Source: Enterobacter oligotrophicus
Lineage (GTDB): Bacteria; Pseudomonadota; Gammaproteobacteria; Enterobacterales; Enterobacteriaceae
Reading direction: 5' to 3'
DNA: 64,000 nt
Assembly (NCBI RefSeq): GCF_009176645.1
Contig: NZ_AP019007.1
Span: 4,402,001 to 4,466,000 of the forward strand
The position numbers were made by a program, and so were the translations under genes. Below the pieces are notes generated by a model. The model had not been told where the DNA came from, made no database searches, and worked only from the letters and a program-made list of their open reading frames with translations. Positions 51,667 through 60,747 of the stretch are shown in pieces; the first letter of the stretch is position 1, and the number at the start of each line of letters is the position of its first letter.

Positions 51667-52308
51667 ATGGCTATGCAACATATCATTGAAGGTTTTCTCA
51701 GCTTTCAAAAAGAGATTTTCCCGCAACGTAAAGAGCTCTTCCGCAGTTTAGCGTCCAGCCAGAATCCCAAAGCGTTGTTCATCTCCTGCTCCGACAGCCG
51801 TCTGGTTCCCGAGCTGGTCACCCAGCAAGAGCCGGGACAGCTCTTTGTCATTCGTAATGCTGGCAACATTGTGCCACCGTTCGGGCCGGAGCCGGGTGGT
51901 GTATCCGCCACCATCGAATACGCTGTCGTGGCGTTAGGCGTGACCGATATCGTGATCTGCGGTCACTCTAACTGTGGCGCAATGAAAGCAATTGCCGACA
52001 ATGCGAACCTTGAGCCAATGCCTGCGGTGTCTCACTGGCTGCGTTACTCCGATGCGGCAAAAGCGGTGGTTGAGAAGAAAACCTGGGACACGCCCGTCGA
52101 TAAAGTGAACGCAATGGTGCAGGAGAACGTGTTTGCACAGCTGAGCAACATTAAAACGCATCCGTCGGTTGCTGTTGGTCTGCGCAACAACTCCATTCGC
52201 CTGCACGGCTGGGTATATGACATCGAAAGCGGCGAAATCCGTGCGCTGGATAAAAACAGCAAAACCTTCGTGTCTCTGTCTGAAAACCCGGAAGTCTTCT
52301 TCGAGTAG
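51667..52308 (+). CDS. Beta-class carbonic anhydrase
   Basis: A 213-residue zinc enzyme interconverting CO2 and bicarbonate in the cytoplasm. The zinc ligands are in [11 protein letters not shown] (Cys, with Asp-Arg dyad) and [13 protein letters not shown] (His and Cys). The length and the [31 protein letters not shown] block are nearer to E. coli CynT than to Can. No cyanase genes are adjacent. Two close start codons (MAMQH) are possible; the first follows AAAAAGAGAA. Confidence 0.9.
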   Translation: MAMQHIIEGFLSFQKEIFPQRKELFRSLASSQNPKALFISCSDSRLVPELVTQQEPGQLFVIRNAGNIVPPFGPEPGGVSATIEYAVVALGVTDIVICGHSNCGAMKAIADNANLEPMPAVSHWLRYSDAAKAVVEKKTWDTPVDKVNAMVQENVFAQLSNIKTHPSVAVGLRNNSIRLHGWVYDIESGEIRALDKNSKTFVSLSENPEVFFE

Positions 52309-52336
52309 TCAGACGCGTCAGGGCACGGAGGCCCTG

Positions 52337-53932
52337 TCAGTTCTCCACAAAGGGCAGTTTCCTGCGCGATCCCGTTGCTGGTTTCTCCGCTGCTTTCGCC
52401 ATTGCCTCCCCCAGTTCTGCGCACTCTGCAAGCCCCTGCACAAACGGCTGGTCGTGCATCAGCCACGGTATCGCACCGAAAGCAATCCGTCCGCGAAGGG
52501 TTTCCGGTTCCCTGAGCGTGTAATCGTCACCCACATCAGGTATCTCTTCGCCGGTTTCCTGAAGCTGCTTACGCAGCGTGGGGAAGGGCAGATCTTTCGT
52601 TTTCAACGGTTTTTGCCCACGCGCATCGATAAATACATCGAAACGGTGAGTTTTCTCTTGTGTCGTAATCACGGTTTGGTCGCTGCCGATATCAAGCTCA
52701 TAGTCGTCGCCGAGCGCCAGCACGCTGATTATCCCGGCTTCACGCAGAGCCAGCAGCCTGCGGATGGACTGGGACGGAATGGCAGCATAATTATCAATAA
52801 ATACGCGTGCCAGCCCCGTTTTGAAGCGCTTCCGGTCTTCTTCATTGAGGTGAGGGACAATCTCCTGAACCACTTCATGCAACCGGAGAACGGCGTAGCG
52901 CCAGGGAACGGTATGCCTGTTTTGTTTGTTGCGTTCAACTTCTTCCAGGTTATCTTCGGCCCAGCTGAACGGGTCGTGTTTTTTACGATCGGCAAACCAG
53001 GCATCACGAATGCTGTCTGCATCCAGCGTGTTCAGGGCTATCGCTTCGCTCCACTGTGGATCGGCATGTTCAAGCTCTTTCACCATCAGGGTAAATATCC
53101 GGTCAAGTAACCCTTCTGCGCCCTTAGCTATTTCGGCTTCAGCGACCGTTTCAGTCAATACGGAAAGCGACTCATACGGGATGGGGCAATAAAAATCTGC
53201 TTCCGGCAGAATGCCGGTTCGCGACATCAGGGTGATGCTGAGCGCCTGGCTTTTCTCATCGAGCCTGAATTGGTCGCCCGTAAAGTCGCCATGCTGCATT
53301 GCCACCGCCATGGCAGCATCCAGACCGCTTAAGGATGTCCCCATAATACCGACCTGGCAGGCGCGGATGGTGGCGTCCATCAGCCCGGACCAGGGGCTGG
53401 GGAAGTAAGTGCGGGTTGCCTTTTCTTCATCCGGCCAGACATGACCTGTCGCAATCACGACAAGGTCAAACCTGTCAGGGTGCGTTTCTCCGTTTACCGA
53501 AAGCGTAACCTTATCTGTCGTGGCGGTGATATCGGTCACTTCGGCTGATTCATGTACCTCAACCTGAAATCCCTTTTTTTCAGCCTCGGCGACGATAGCC
53601 AGAAACCGATCGCGAAAATACTCACCCAACAGAATACGCGGCAGAAATTGCCGGTCGTGCAAGGTCGCTTTATCCACCTTAAACCGGCGCAGATGTGCTT
53701 CACTTTGCGTTTTCAGCCAGTCGAGATACGTGATGAAAACGGGCGGAATTTCAATACTGGCGATATTTGCCAGCATCAGCCGTGAATTTTCCTCATCACT
53801 GTAGGGCATCCCGACGCCCGCTTCTTCAGCCTGCTCAAAAACCGAGACAGCAAGAGGTGTCGTGTTTTTCAAAAGAGAATAAAAGGTGTAAATCCCTGTG
53901 GGGCCTGAGCCGATAATAGCGATTTTCTTCAT
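52337..53932 (-). CDS. ydhS: FAD/NAD(P)-binding protein YdhS
   Basis: A 531-residue protein aligning with E. coli YdhS from MKKIAIIGSGPTGIYT (Rossmann dinucleotide site) to the C-terminus. IMLANIASIEIPP-like RLMLANIASIEIPPVF, ATGHVWPDEEKATRTYFPSPWSGLMDA, VGIMGTSLSGLDAAMAVA and PWLMHDQPFVQGL are conserved. The ATG was chosen over a GTG two codons earlier because GGAAGAG sits five bases before it. Its reaction is unknown; it belongs to the HI0933/YdhS-like flavoprotein group. It is divergent from the SPFH operon. Confidence 0.92.
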   Translation of the reverse strand: MKKIAIIGSGPTGIYTFYSLLKNTTPLAVSVFEQAEEAGVGMPYSDEENSRLMLANIASIEIPPVFITYLDWLKTQSEAHLRRFKVDKATLHDRQFLPRILLGEYFRDRFLAIVAEAEKKGFQVEVHESAEVTDITATTDKVTLSVNGETHPDRFDLVVIATGHVWPDEEKATRTYFPSPWSGLMDATIRACQVGIMGTSLSGLDAAMAVAMQHGDFTGDQFRLDEKSQALSITLMSRTGILPEADFYCPIPYESLSVLTETVAEAEIAKGAEGLLDRIFTLMVKELEHADPQWSEAIALNTLDADSIRDAWFADRKKHDPFSWAEDNLEEVERNKQNRHTVPWRYAVLRLHEVVQEIVPHLNEEDRKRFKTGLARVFIDNYAAIPSQSIRRLLALREAGIISVLALGDDYELDIGSDQTVITTQEKTHRFDVFIDARGQKPLKTKDLPFPTLRKQLQETGEEIPDVGDDYTLREPETLRGRIAFGAIPWLMHDQPFVQGLAECAELGEAMAKAAEKPATGSRRKLPFVEN

Positions 53933-54167
53933 CGACACTCTTCCTTCGTTTTATTGTCATATGAAAAGCGTAGCAAAAGAAGCGGTGAATCAGCGCGCGA
54001 AAATTCAGTCACATATTGATACCAAATTAAACGTACCCGCTGAGTATTTCCTGTTTTGATGACGGTTTGAATGTTATATCGTAACGCTTAAATCACGATC
54101 CGTGCGCCATTCCTGCTATTACCGTATGTATTTCAGCCAGGCAGGCGAAACTAATGGGAGTACCAGG

Positions 54168-56066
54168 GTGTCGTTACCGCTATTGCAGAATAGCGCTCAG
54201 GTAAGTCGTTTGCTGCAGCGCCTTCTGATCACAAAAATTTGTCTTTACGGCTTTCTGCTGCCCGTCGGCCTTGTTTACCTTTTTCTGCATCTATTCTCTG
54301 ACGTCGCAATCTGGTTATTTGCATTTCGGCTGCTGCTGGCTGCGGGGCTGGTGGCGATGGCGTTTGTAGAAAACGCGCTACGCTGTGAACAAGCTGCAGC
54401 ACCGGTCGCGGAAATGCCCGCAGAGGAGCCTGCTTCCCCGGAGCCTAAACGGTTGCAGCTGCCACCGCAGTTGCAGGCCTGGCTATCGCATTTTCACCAG
54501 CATCTGGTCACTACCGCGACGATTTCCGTGCTGGCTCTCTGTTTTGCTATCGCAAACCTTGCCGATGCGGCGTTGTTCAGCGAAGCAGACACGGTTATCA
54601 GCCGCGTGATCCCTGGGGTGCTTCTGCTGCTGAGCTTTGGCCTGCTGGTCATTGAACGCATGATCAGCTTTAAAATTGTCCGCCACTGGCGCTATCAGCG
54701 CGAATATATCGGGCTGGCGCGTGCGATGCTCAGCCTTCTGCTGGTGCTTGCCGCTGCGCTGCTGCTGGTGATCTTTTCCCCAACGCTGGCGCTGTGGCTT
54801 TTCCGGCTTGGCAGCTTGCTGGTCCTCGTGATGGCGCTGGAATATCTCCTGCGTACCCTCATCACCGCTCTCACGCCGCTTCCGGCGGATGAGGCTCCCC
54901 GTTTTCTGACGGTCAGCACCGTTGCTGCCTTGTACCGCTGGCCTCTGCGCCCACTGACGGTGGTTCTGGACGCGCTTGAGCAGCGTTTTGGCATTGATCT
55001 ACGCCAGGTGCAGGCGTTTCGCCTGATGGGAAAAACGGTTTTGCCCGTAGCCTTTGGCATTGCCGTACTGGGCTGGTTGCTGAGTGGGTTGACGGAAGTC
55101 CCGCTGCAGCAGCGGGGGATTTACGAACGTTTTGGCCGCCCGCTGGCGGTGCTCTCTCCGGGGCTGCATGTCGGATTGCCCTGGCCATTTGGTCGGGTTC
55201 GCCCCGTGGAAAATGGGACGGTACATGAGCTGCGGCTCAGTGATGAACCGGAATCGCAGGCGCAGAGCGCAGAGCCCGACAGTGCCGAAGGTCCTGCACC
55301 GCAGAGTAGCTGGCGCTTGTGGGATAGCAGCCATCTGACCGATCAATCACAGGTGATTGCCAGCAAGGCTAACGACCGCCAGAGTTTTCAGATAGTAAAT
55401 ATGGATATCCGCCTTATCTGGCGCGTCGGGCTGCGTAATGAGGACGCGCTTAACAGCCAGTATCAGGCCGAAGATCTGCCTGTGCTGATCCGCAGTATTG
55501 CCCGACAGGTGCTGGTGGTGCAGTTTGCCAGCAAGCAGCTGGATGTGCTGCTCAACGAGCAGCGCGCGAGCCTGGCGTCAGCGCTTAACCGGCAGATCCA
55601 GCAGCGTTTAGTGACACTGCATACCGGCGTGGAGCTGCTCTCAACCCGAATAGAAGCGATTCACCCGCCTGCGGGGGCCGCCGATGCCTGGCACGGCGTG
55701 CAGGCGGCGCAAATAGCCGCCAGCGCGCGGGTCGCCCGTGAGAAGGGGTATGCCGCCACGGTGACTCGCGAGGCGCAACAAAAAGCGGAAAACCGCGTAA
55801 ACGACGCGCAGGCCTTTGCCGCAGAAGATCTCGCGCGTGCCAGAGCGGAAGCGATCCATTTTGCGGCGGACGAGCAGGCGTGGAAGCAGGCCGGCGCGGC
55901 ATTCCTTCTTGAGCGCCGTTACCACATTCTCAGCCAGAGCCTGGCGCATACACCGCTTTTGATCCTGGACGACCGTTTGCAGGGCACCCGCGAGCCCGTA
56001 CTGGATTTGCGCCAGTATCCTGCATTATCCGACAGTACCGCACCACAGAAGGCCAGCACGAAATGA
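54168..56066 (+). CDS. Polytopic SPFH (HflK-like) membrane protein
   Basis: A 632-residue protein with an N-terminal half of about seven hydrophobic helices (about residues 15-330), then an SPFH/Band 7 domain beginning TEVPLQQRGIYERFGRPLAVLSPGLHVGLPWPFG, like HflK. A long Ala/Gln/Glu/Arg-rich coiled-coil follows (about 520-590). Ordinary HflK has one helix, so the multi-helix N-terminus is unusual. The GTG start (MSLPLLQNSAQ) is preferred because GGGAG lies seven bases upstream; an ATG 14 codons earlier is possible. It overlaps the next gene by four bases. A membrane-domain organiser for the linked ATPase is an inference. Confidence 0.78.
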   Translation: MSLPLLQNSAQVSRLLQRLLITKICLYGFLLPVGLVYLFLHLFSDVAIWLFAFRLLLAAGLVAMAFVENALRCEQAAAPVAEMPAEEPASPEPKRLQLPPQLQAWLSHFHQHLVTTATISVLALCFAIANLADAALFSEADTVISRVIPGVLLLLSFGLLVIERMISFKIVRHWRYQREYIGLARAMLSLLLVLAAALLLVIFSPTLALWLFRLGSLLVLVMALEYLLRTLITALTPLPADEAPRFLTVSTVAALYRWPLRPLTVVLDALEQRFGIDLRQVQAFRLMGKTVLPVAFGIAVLGWLLSGLTEVPLQQRGIYERFGRPLAVLSPGLHVGLPWPFGRVRPVENGTVHELRLSDEPESQAQSAEPDSAEGPAPQSSWRLWDSSHLTDQSQVIASKANDRQSFQIVNMDIRLIWRVGLRNEDALNSQYQAEDLPVLIRSIARQVLVVQFASKQLDVLLNEQRASLASALNRQIQQRLVTLHTGVELLSTRIEAIHPPAGAADAWHGVQAAQIAASARVAREKGYAATVTREAQQKAENRVNDAQAFAAEDLARARAEAIHFAADEQAWKQAGAAFLLERRYHILSQSLAHTPLLILDDRLQGTREPVLDLRQYPALSDSTAPQKASTK

Positions 56067-57064
56067 AGATCCACTCCATCACCTCTTCGGAACACGCGGA
56101 AAAAGTTGGCATACGTCAGATGACGTCGCCCGCGCCACAGCGCCACAAGCGGACGTTACGCATCGGTATTGCGGTATTGTTACTGGTGCTGGCGGTGCTC
56201 ACCGCCTGCCTGCTTGACGTCAGCGCAGGCAGCGCGACGGTAGTGACGCGCTTTGGCAATCCACAGCGGGTCTTGCTCTCGCCCGGCCTGGCGTGGCGTT
56301 TCCCGGCACCCTTTGAAACGCCGGTGAATGTCGATTTACGCGTGCGTTCAACGTCCAGCGGTTTGCAGGACGTTGGCACGCGTGACGGGCTGCGGGTGCT
56401 GGTGCAGGCGTGGGTTATCTGGAAGGTGAAACCGGATAATGACAACGTGCTGCGCTTTATCCGCGCCGTGCAGAACCAGCCGGATGAAGCGGCTCGCCAA
56501 ATCCGTACTTTTATTGGCTCGGCACTGGAAACCACCACCAGTAACTACGCGCTGGCGGATATCGTCAACGTCGACAGCAAGAAGGTCAAAATCGCTCAGC
56601 TTGAGCAGGCAGTGCAGGCGCAACTGAAAGCGCAGCTTCTCAACAGCTACGGCATCGAGGTGATCCAGACCGGTATTGAGCGCCTGACGCTACCGGCCGT
56701 GACGCTTAACGCCACCGTTGACCGCATGCGTGCCGAGCGGGAAACCATTGCAGCGGAGCGGACGGCTGAGGGGAAACGGCTGGCGGCGGAGATCCATTCA
56801 CAGGCGGATCGCGATGGACGCATTCTGGAAGCTGATGCCTCCGTTAAAGCGGCGGCTATTGCCGCCAACGCACAGCGCGACGCAGCGGCAATATATGGCA
56901 AAGCCTGGGCCAGCGATCCGCAACTTTATAGCCTGCTGCGTTCCCTGGATACACTCAGCACCATCGTTAATGGCAACACCCGCCTGGTGCTGCGTACCGA
57001 TGCAGAACCGTTCCGCGCGCTGGTGCAGGGGCCAGACCAAACACCAGAGGCGGCTAAACCATGA
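56063..57064 (+). CDS. HflC-like SPFH membrane protein
   Basis: A 333-residue protein with one N-terminal helix (about 30-52) and an SPFH domain: SAGSATVVTRFGNPQRVLLSPGLAWRFPAPFETPV, then VQAWVIWKVKPDNDNVLRFI. The coiled-coil part has the HflC-like VDRMRAERETIAAERTAEGKRLAAEIHSQADRDGRILEADA stretch. The genome's true hflC should be elsewhere with hflX and hflK, so this is a paralogue. It overlaps both neighbours by four bases (ATGA), showing strict operon structure. Confidence 0.85.
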   Translation: MKIHSITSSEHAEKVGIRQMTSPAPQRHKRTLRIGIAVLLLVLAVLTACLLDVSAGSATVVTRFGNPQRVLLSPGLAWRFPAPFETPVNVDLRVRSTSSGLQDVGTRDGLRVLVQAWVIWKVKPDNDNVLRFIRAVQNQPDEAARQIRTFIGSALETTTSNYALADIVNVDSKKVKIAQLEQAVQAQLKAQLLNSYGIEVIQTGIERLTLPAVTLNATVDRMRAERETIAAERTAEGKRLAAEIHSQADRDGRILEADASVKAAAIAANAQRDAAAIYGKAWASDPQLYSLLRSLDTLSTIVNGNTRLVLRTDAEPFRALVQGPDQTPEAAKP

Positions 57065-58131
57065 TGCAGCCACCGCTGAAGCGCACTCCCTGGGGGCAGT
57101 CATACCGGATTGCGTTCTTTGCCCTGTACGGCGCGGCGATTATCGCGGCCTGCGCGTGGCTGTTTTCCAGTATTTATCAGGTCGCCCCGGACAGCCGGGC
57201 GATCGTTTACCGCTTTGGTAAGCCCGTTCGTGTGGAAAACGCCGGGTTGCTGTTTGCCTGGCCCTATCCGATTGAACGCGTGGAGCGGGTGCCCGGCGAG
57301 GAGCGAATTCTGGAGCGCGATGTTCAGGCGTTGCAGCGCAGTCAGCAGCTTGATCAGATCAACAGCTGGGAGCGCGATGGTGATGCCGGAGCGGGGGCGG
57401 GCTACCTGCTTACTGGCGATGCCGGGGTCGTACAGCTGAACGTGCGGGTCTTCTGGCGCGTCAGCGATCCTGTCCGATACGCGCTTCAGCGTCCGCATAT
57501 CGATCCGCTGATCGACCGCCTGACCGAGCACGCCGCGGCGGTTGTCTGCGTGGGACGCGATCTGGATTCGATCCTGGTGACCCGTCCTGAGACGCTGCAA
57601 AACGATCGCCACGCGGCCCAGGAGCGGCTTCAGCTACGCAGCGACTTCAGAAAGGCGATGACGCAAAGTCTTACCCTGCTGGCTGCCGGAGGGAACGATC
57701 CGGGCATTCGCATTGAACGCGTTGATATCACCTCTTCTTTGCCCCAGAACGCGGTGGCAGCGTTTAATGCGGTGCTGGCGGCAGGGCAGCAGGCGGAGCA
57801 GGCCGTAGCCAGCGCCCGCACGGCGGCGGCGCTGCGTACCCAGCAGGCGCAACAGCAGGCGGATCGGACGCTTCAGCAGGCGGAGGCGGGGCGTCAGGAA
57901 ATTCTCGCGCAGGCCAGTGTCGACACCCGCACCATTATGCAACTGGCCCAGGCGAGGCGTGAAGGGGCCGATGGGGGTCTTTTGCAGCGCCTGTGGCGTG
58001 AAAAAGTGACGGCTATTCTGGCGCAGGCGGGGCAGGTGATTACCGTCGCGCCGGGCGACGACAGCCGCTTGATCCTGCAGGGGTTGCCTGCACAATCCGC
58101 CACTCCGACCGTTAGCGAGAAAAAACCATGA
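57061..58131 (+). CDS. HflK-like SPFH membrane protein
   Basis: A 356-residue protein with one N-terminal helix (about 15-40) and an SPFH domain (SIYQVAPDSRAIVYRFGKPVRVENAGLLFAWPYP). A section near 120 (GDAGVVQLNVRVFWRVSDPVRY) is HflK-like. A Gln/Ala-rich coiled coil (about 225-275) precedes the C-terminus. Two adjacent ATGs could start it. With the previous two genes it makes an SPFH triad that may form a ring or patch in the inner membrane. It overlaps the P-type ATPase gene by four bases. Confidence 0.84.
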   Translation: MMQPPLKRTPWGQSYRIAFFALYGAAIIAACAWLFSSIYQVAPDSRAIVYRFGKPVRVENAGLLFAWPYPIERVERVPGEERILERDVQALQRSQQLDQINSWERDGDAGAGAGYLLTGDAGVVQLNVRVFWRVSDPVRYALQRPHIDPLIDRLTEHAAAVVCVGRDLDSILVTRPETLQNDRHAAQERLQLRSDFRKAMTQSLTLLAAGGNDPGIRIERVDITSSLPQNAVAAFNAVLAAGQQAEQAVASARTAAALRTQQAQQQADRTLQQAEAGRQEILAQASVDTRTIMQLAQARREGADGGLLQRLWREKVTAILAQAGQVITVAPGDDSRLILQGLPAQSATPTVSEKKP

Positions 58132-60035
58132 GCCACCAGTGCAGCCACGGACACTTTCACTTTGACGGCAATCTGCAAACACCAGCCGAGCAGAGGCGTA
58201 TGCTACGTCAGTTAACGCTGACGATGATCACTATTGGCTTGCTGCTGCTGAGCCTGCTCTGGAAAGCGCTTGCGCCTGAGCAACCCGGCATTAGCGACAT
58301 CCTGGCGGGCATCGCGTGGCTGCTGGTGGCTATCCCGGTTTTTCGGGCCGCCTGGCACAGCCTGCTGCATCCCGATCTGCATGGCGTAACCGATCTGCTG
58401 GTGGTACTGGCAATGCTTGGTGCGTGGGCACTGGGTGATTTAATGACCGCCGCGCTGCTGCCGGTGATTATGATTTTCGGTCATATTCTTGAAGAGCGCA
58501 GCGTGATGGGAACCCGTCAGGCTATCGCCGGGCTGAGCAAACTGACGCACAGCCAGGCCAGGCGCGTGCGGGCAGACGGTGCGCTTGAGCAGATCGACAG
58601 CCAGCATCTCCACTCTGGCGACGTCGTTGAAGTGCGTGCCGGCGACAGGGTGCCCGCTGACGGGCAGATCCTTTCCGGCTATGCCAGCCTGGACGTGGCG
58701 CACATTACAGGTGAATCCGTACCGGTTGAAGCGGCAGCGGGAATGGCTGTGTTTGGCGGAAGCATTAATCTGAACGGCCTGCTGCGGGTGAAGGTCACCC
58801 ACACGGGTGAGCAGTCGACTCTGGGGAAAGTGATTGCGCTGATGCAGGACGCCAGCCAGGCAAAGCCGCCGATTACCCGGATGTTAGAGCGCTATGCGGG
58901 CCACTATCTCATTCTGGTGCTGCTGATTGCGGCAACCACCTGGTTTCTGACGTATAACAGCCAGGCGATGCTGGCGGTGCTGGTTGCCGCCTGTCCCTGT
59001 GCGCTGGTGCTTTCAGCGCCCGCAACCGCAATGGCGGGGATAGCTGTGGCGGCACGACACGGTATTTTGATTCGCAACGCGGCATTTCTGGAAGAGCTGG
59101 CGGATGTGGATGCCCTGATTGTGGATAAAACGGGGACCCTGACTCAGGGGAAGCTCAGTGTCGTCGACGTGATGCTGGCGACCGACATGCCGCGTGAGCG
59201 CGTAATGCAACTGGCGGCAGCGCTGGGAGCTACCAGTAACCATCCGGTGAGCCGGGTGCTGGCCGGGACGGTGTCCGCGCCAGGTGAGGTAACACTGCGA
59301 GACATTGAAGAAATTCAGGGCATTGGCGTTGTGGCGACAACCGACGAAGGGCTGGCATTACTGGGGCAGCAGGCGCTGTTTGCTCGTTACCACATTGCGG
59401 TATCACCAGTGCCGGAGCACGATGGCCCGGTGGTTGGCCTGGCGCACGCTGGCGTTTTTCTTGGCTGGTTCCTGCTGGAGGATACGCTTCGCCCCGAGGC
59501 ACCGGAGATGGTTGCGATGCTCAAATCACTGGGTATTGACAGGCAACAGCTGCTGACCGGCGATCGTCTGGCGGTGGCGAAGCGGGTGGCGCAGCAGGCG
59601 GGGATCGACGAACTTTCCGCCGGGGCGCTGCCTGCGGAAAAACTGCGTCAGGTGCAGCGTGTTGTTGATGAAGGGTGGCGGCCAATGGTGGTCGGAGATG
59701 GTATCAACGACGCGCTGGCGTTAAAAGCCGGTGCGGTTGGTATTGCGATGGGTGGTAATGGGGCGGATATTGCGCTGGCCTCGGCTGACGTGGTGCTTAC
59801 CGGCTCTGATTTACGCCGCCTGCCATGCGCCATTCGGCTGAGCCGAAAATGCCGTGCCACGCTGCAGGTGAATGTGTTTATCGGGTTGGGCTGGACGCTG
59901 TTAATCGTCTCTGCCGCCGCAATGGGGCTGCTTGGGGCCACCGGGGCGCTGATTGCCGCGATTCTCCACAATCTGAGCACGCTGCTGGTGCTGCTCAATA
60001 CCGGGCGCTTATTACAGTTTGATGAGACAAAGTGA
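58128..60035 (+). CDS. P1B-type heavy-metal-transporting ATPase
   Basis: A 635-residue metal pump of the inner membrane. Landmarks in order: His-rich N-terminus (HQCSHGHFHF) instead of a CxxC domain; TGES actuator loop; the CPC metal site Cys289-Pro-Cys291; phosphorylated Asp333 in DKTGT; SNHPVS of the nucleotide domain; GDGINDALAL hinge; and a last helix ILHNLSTLLVLLNTGRLL. CPC suits Cu, Zn, Cd or Pb export. The final HN-ST pattern differs from the YN/MxxSS of copper pumps and from the KxxxxxD of ZntA, so the metal is uncertain. It is co-transcribed with three SPFH genes. Confidence 0.9.
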   Translation: MSHQCSHGHFHFDGNLQTPAEQRRMLRQLTLTMITIGLLLLSLLWKALAPEQPGISDILAGIAWLLVAIPVFRAAWHSLLHPDLHGVTDLLVVLAMLGAWALGDLMTAALLPVIMIFGHILEERSVMGTRQAIAGLSKLTHSQARRVRADGALEQIDSQHLHSGDVVEVRAGDRVPADGQILSGYASLDVAHITGESVPVEAAAGMAVFGGSINLNGLLRVKVTHTGEQSTLGKVIALMQDASQAKPPITRMLERYAGHYLILVLLIAATTWFLTYNSQAMLAVLVAACPCALVLSAPATAMAGIAVAARHGILIRNAAFLEELADVDALIVDKTGTLTQGKLSVVDVMLATDMPRERVMQLAAALGATSNHPVSRVLAGTVSAPGEVTLRDIEEIQGIGVVATTDEGLALLGQQALFARYHIAVSPVPEHDGPVVGLAHAGVFLGWFLLEDTLRPEAPEMVAMLKSLGIDRQQLLTGDRLAVAKRVAQQAGIDELSAGALPAEKLRQVQRVVDEGWRPMVVGDGINDALALKAGAVGIAMGGNGADIALASADVVLTGSDLRRLPCAIRLSRKCRATLQVNVFIGLGWTLLIVSAAAMGLLGATGALIAAILHNLSTLLVLLNTGRLLQFDETK

Positions 60036-60096
60036 ATGCGAGATGGACACTACAGGCAAATGCAGGTTAAGCCTGCACTACATGAGGGTGAACAGG

Positions 60097-60357
60097 ATGA
60101 AAATCAGTAAACTGGTTGCGATTTCGTTGTCGGTTGTCTCGACGGGGGCGCTGGCATTTCAGGCGAAAGAAAACATCAATCCGGCGATCTCTGCGCAGCA
60201 AATGCGAAATGTGGAGAATAATATTCTCAGTGGTTATTACAGCGAGCACGGCGAGCGACCACAAATTTCTGCCCTCGGGACTTGCGCTGCTGTGCCTGTA
60301 CCTGGCTGTACTTGCCCGTACTGTACGGCGCTGCGCTCAATTAAAAATGGAATATAA
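60097..60357 (+). CDS. Small secreted cysteine-rich peptide
   Basis: An 86-residue precursor with a signal peptide ending near ALAF. The mature part ends in a cysteine cluster GTCAAVPVPGCTCPYCTALRS (one Cys, then C-x-C-x2-C). GAGGGTGAACAGG precedes the ATG; longer in-frame starts overlap the ATPase gene. It follows the P1B ATPase by 61 bases on the same strand, so a periplasmic metal-binding or redox partner of that pump is an attractive inference. I do not recognise the family; a modified peptide precursor is another possibility. Confidence 0.65.
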   Translation: MKISKLVAISLSVVSTGALAFQAKENINPAISAQQMRNVENNILSGYYSEHGERPQISALGTCAAVPVPGCTCPYCTALRSIKNGI

Positions 60358-60437
60358 GCGGACTGAGAAGTCGGTTGTAGTAACTGCGCAGTGGGTATTG
60401 GACGATCAAATGCAGGAATGATAGAGGAAAAACAGAA

Positions 60438-60514
60438 TGGTGCGTCTGAATGGACTCGAACCATCGACCCCCACCATGTCAAGGTGGTGCTCTAACCAAC
60501 TGAGCTACAGACGC
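60438..60514 (-). tRNA. valW: tRNA-Val (anticodon GAC), second copy
   Basis: A 77-base cloverleaf with acceptor GCGTCTG/CAGACGC, encoded CCA end, and GAC anticodon (complement of 60478-60480). It differs from the other copy only in the acceptor stem and one T-arm pair. It follows that copy after three bases, as valV-valW do beside mdtK in E. coli. Confidence 0.97.
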
Positions 60515-60517
60515 AAA

Positions 60518-60594
60518 TGGTGCGTTCAATTGGACTCGAACCAACGACCCCCACCATGTCAAGGTGGTGCTCTAACCAACTGAGCTATGAACGC
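60518..60594 (-). tRNA. valV: tRNA-Val (anticodon GAC), first copy
   Basis: A 77-base cloverleaf with acceptor GCGTTCA/TGAACGC, encoded CCA, and GAC anticodon (complement of 60558-60560). First in the pair from the promoter. Confidence 0.97.
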
Positions 60595-60622
60595 AACGTG
60601 TTGCCGGTGACAACGGGGACGA

Positions 60623-60651
60623 ATATTAGCGGCACAGCACCGCAGTGGCAA
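60623..60651 (-). promoter_or_regulatory. Promoter of the valVW tRNA operon
   Basis: TTGCCA -35 and TAATAT -10 with 17-base spacing, followed by a GC-rich discriminator (CGTCCCCG), typical of stringently controlled stable RNA promoters. Confidence 0.78.
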
Positions 60652-60747
60652 GAGGGAAAATGCAATTTTCTCTCTGATTTCACGCGATTGCTTCATTACC
60701 GCGCAAAGTGAAGAGAAAGTAGCCGCCTGCTGGCGGCTACTGCGTAT

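Noticed and set aside
52310-52336. Hairpin between carbonic anhydrase and ydhS as a terminator
   Set aside because: The CAGGGC/GCCCTG stem has no T-tract on either strand.
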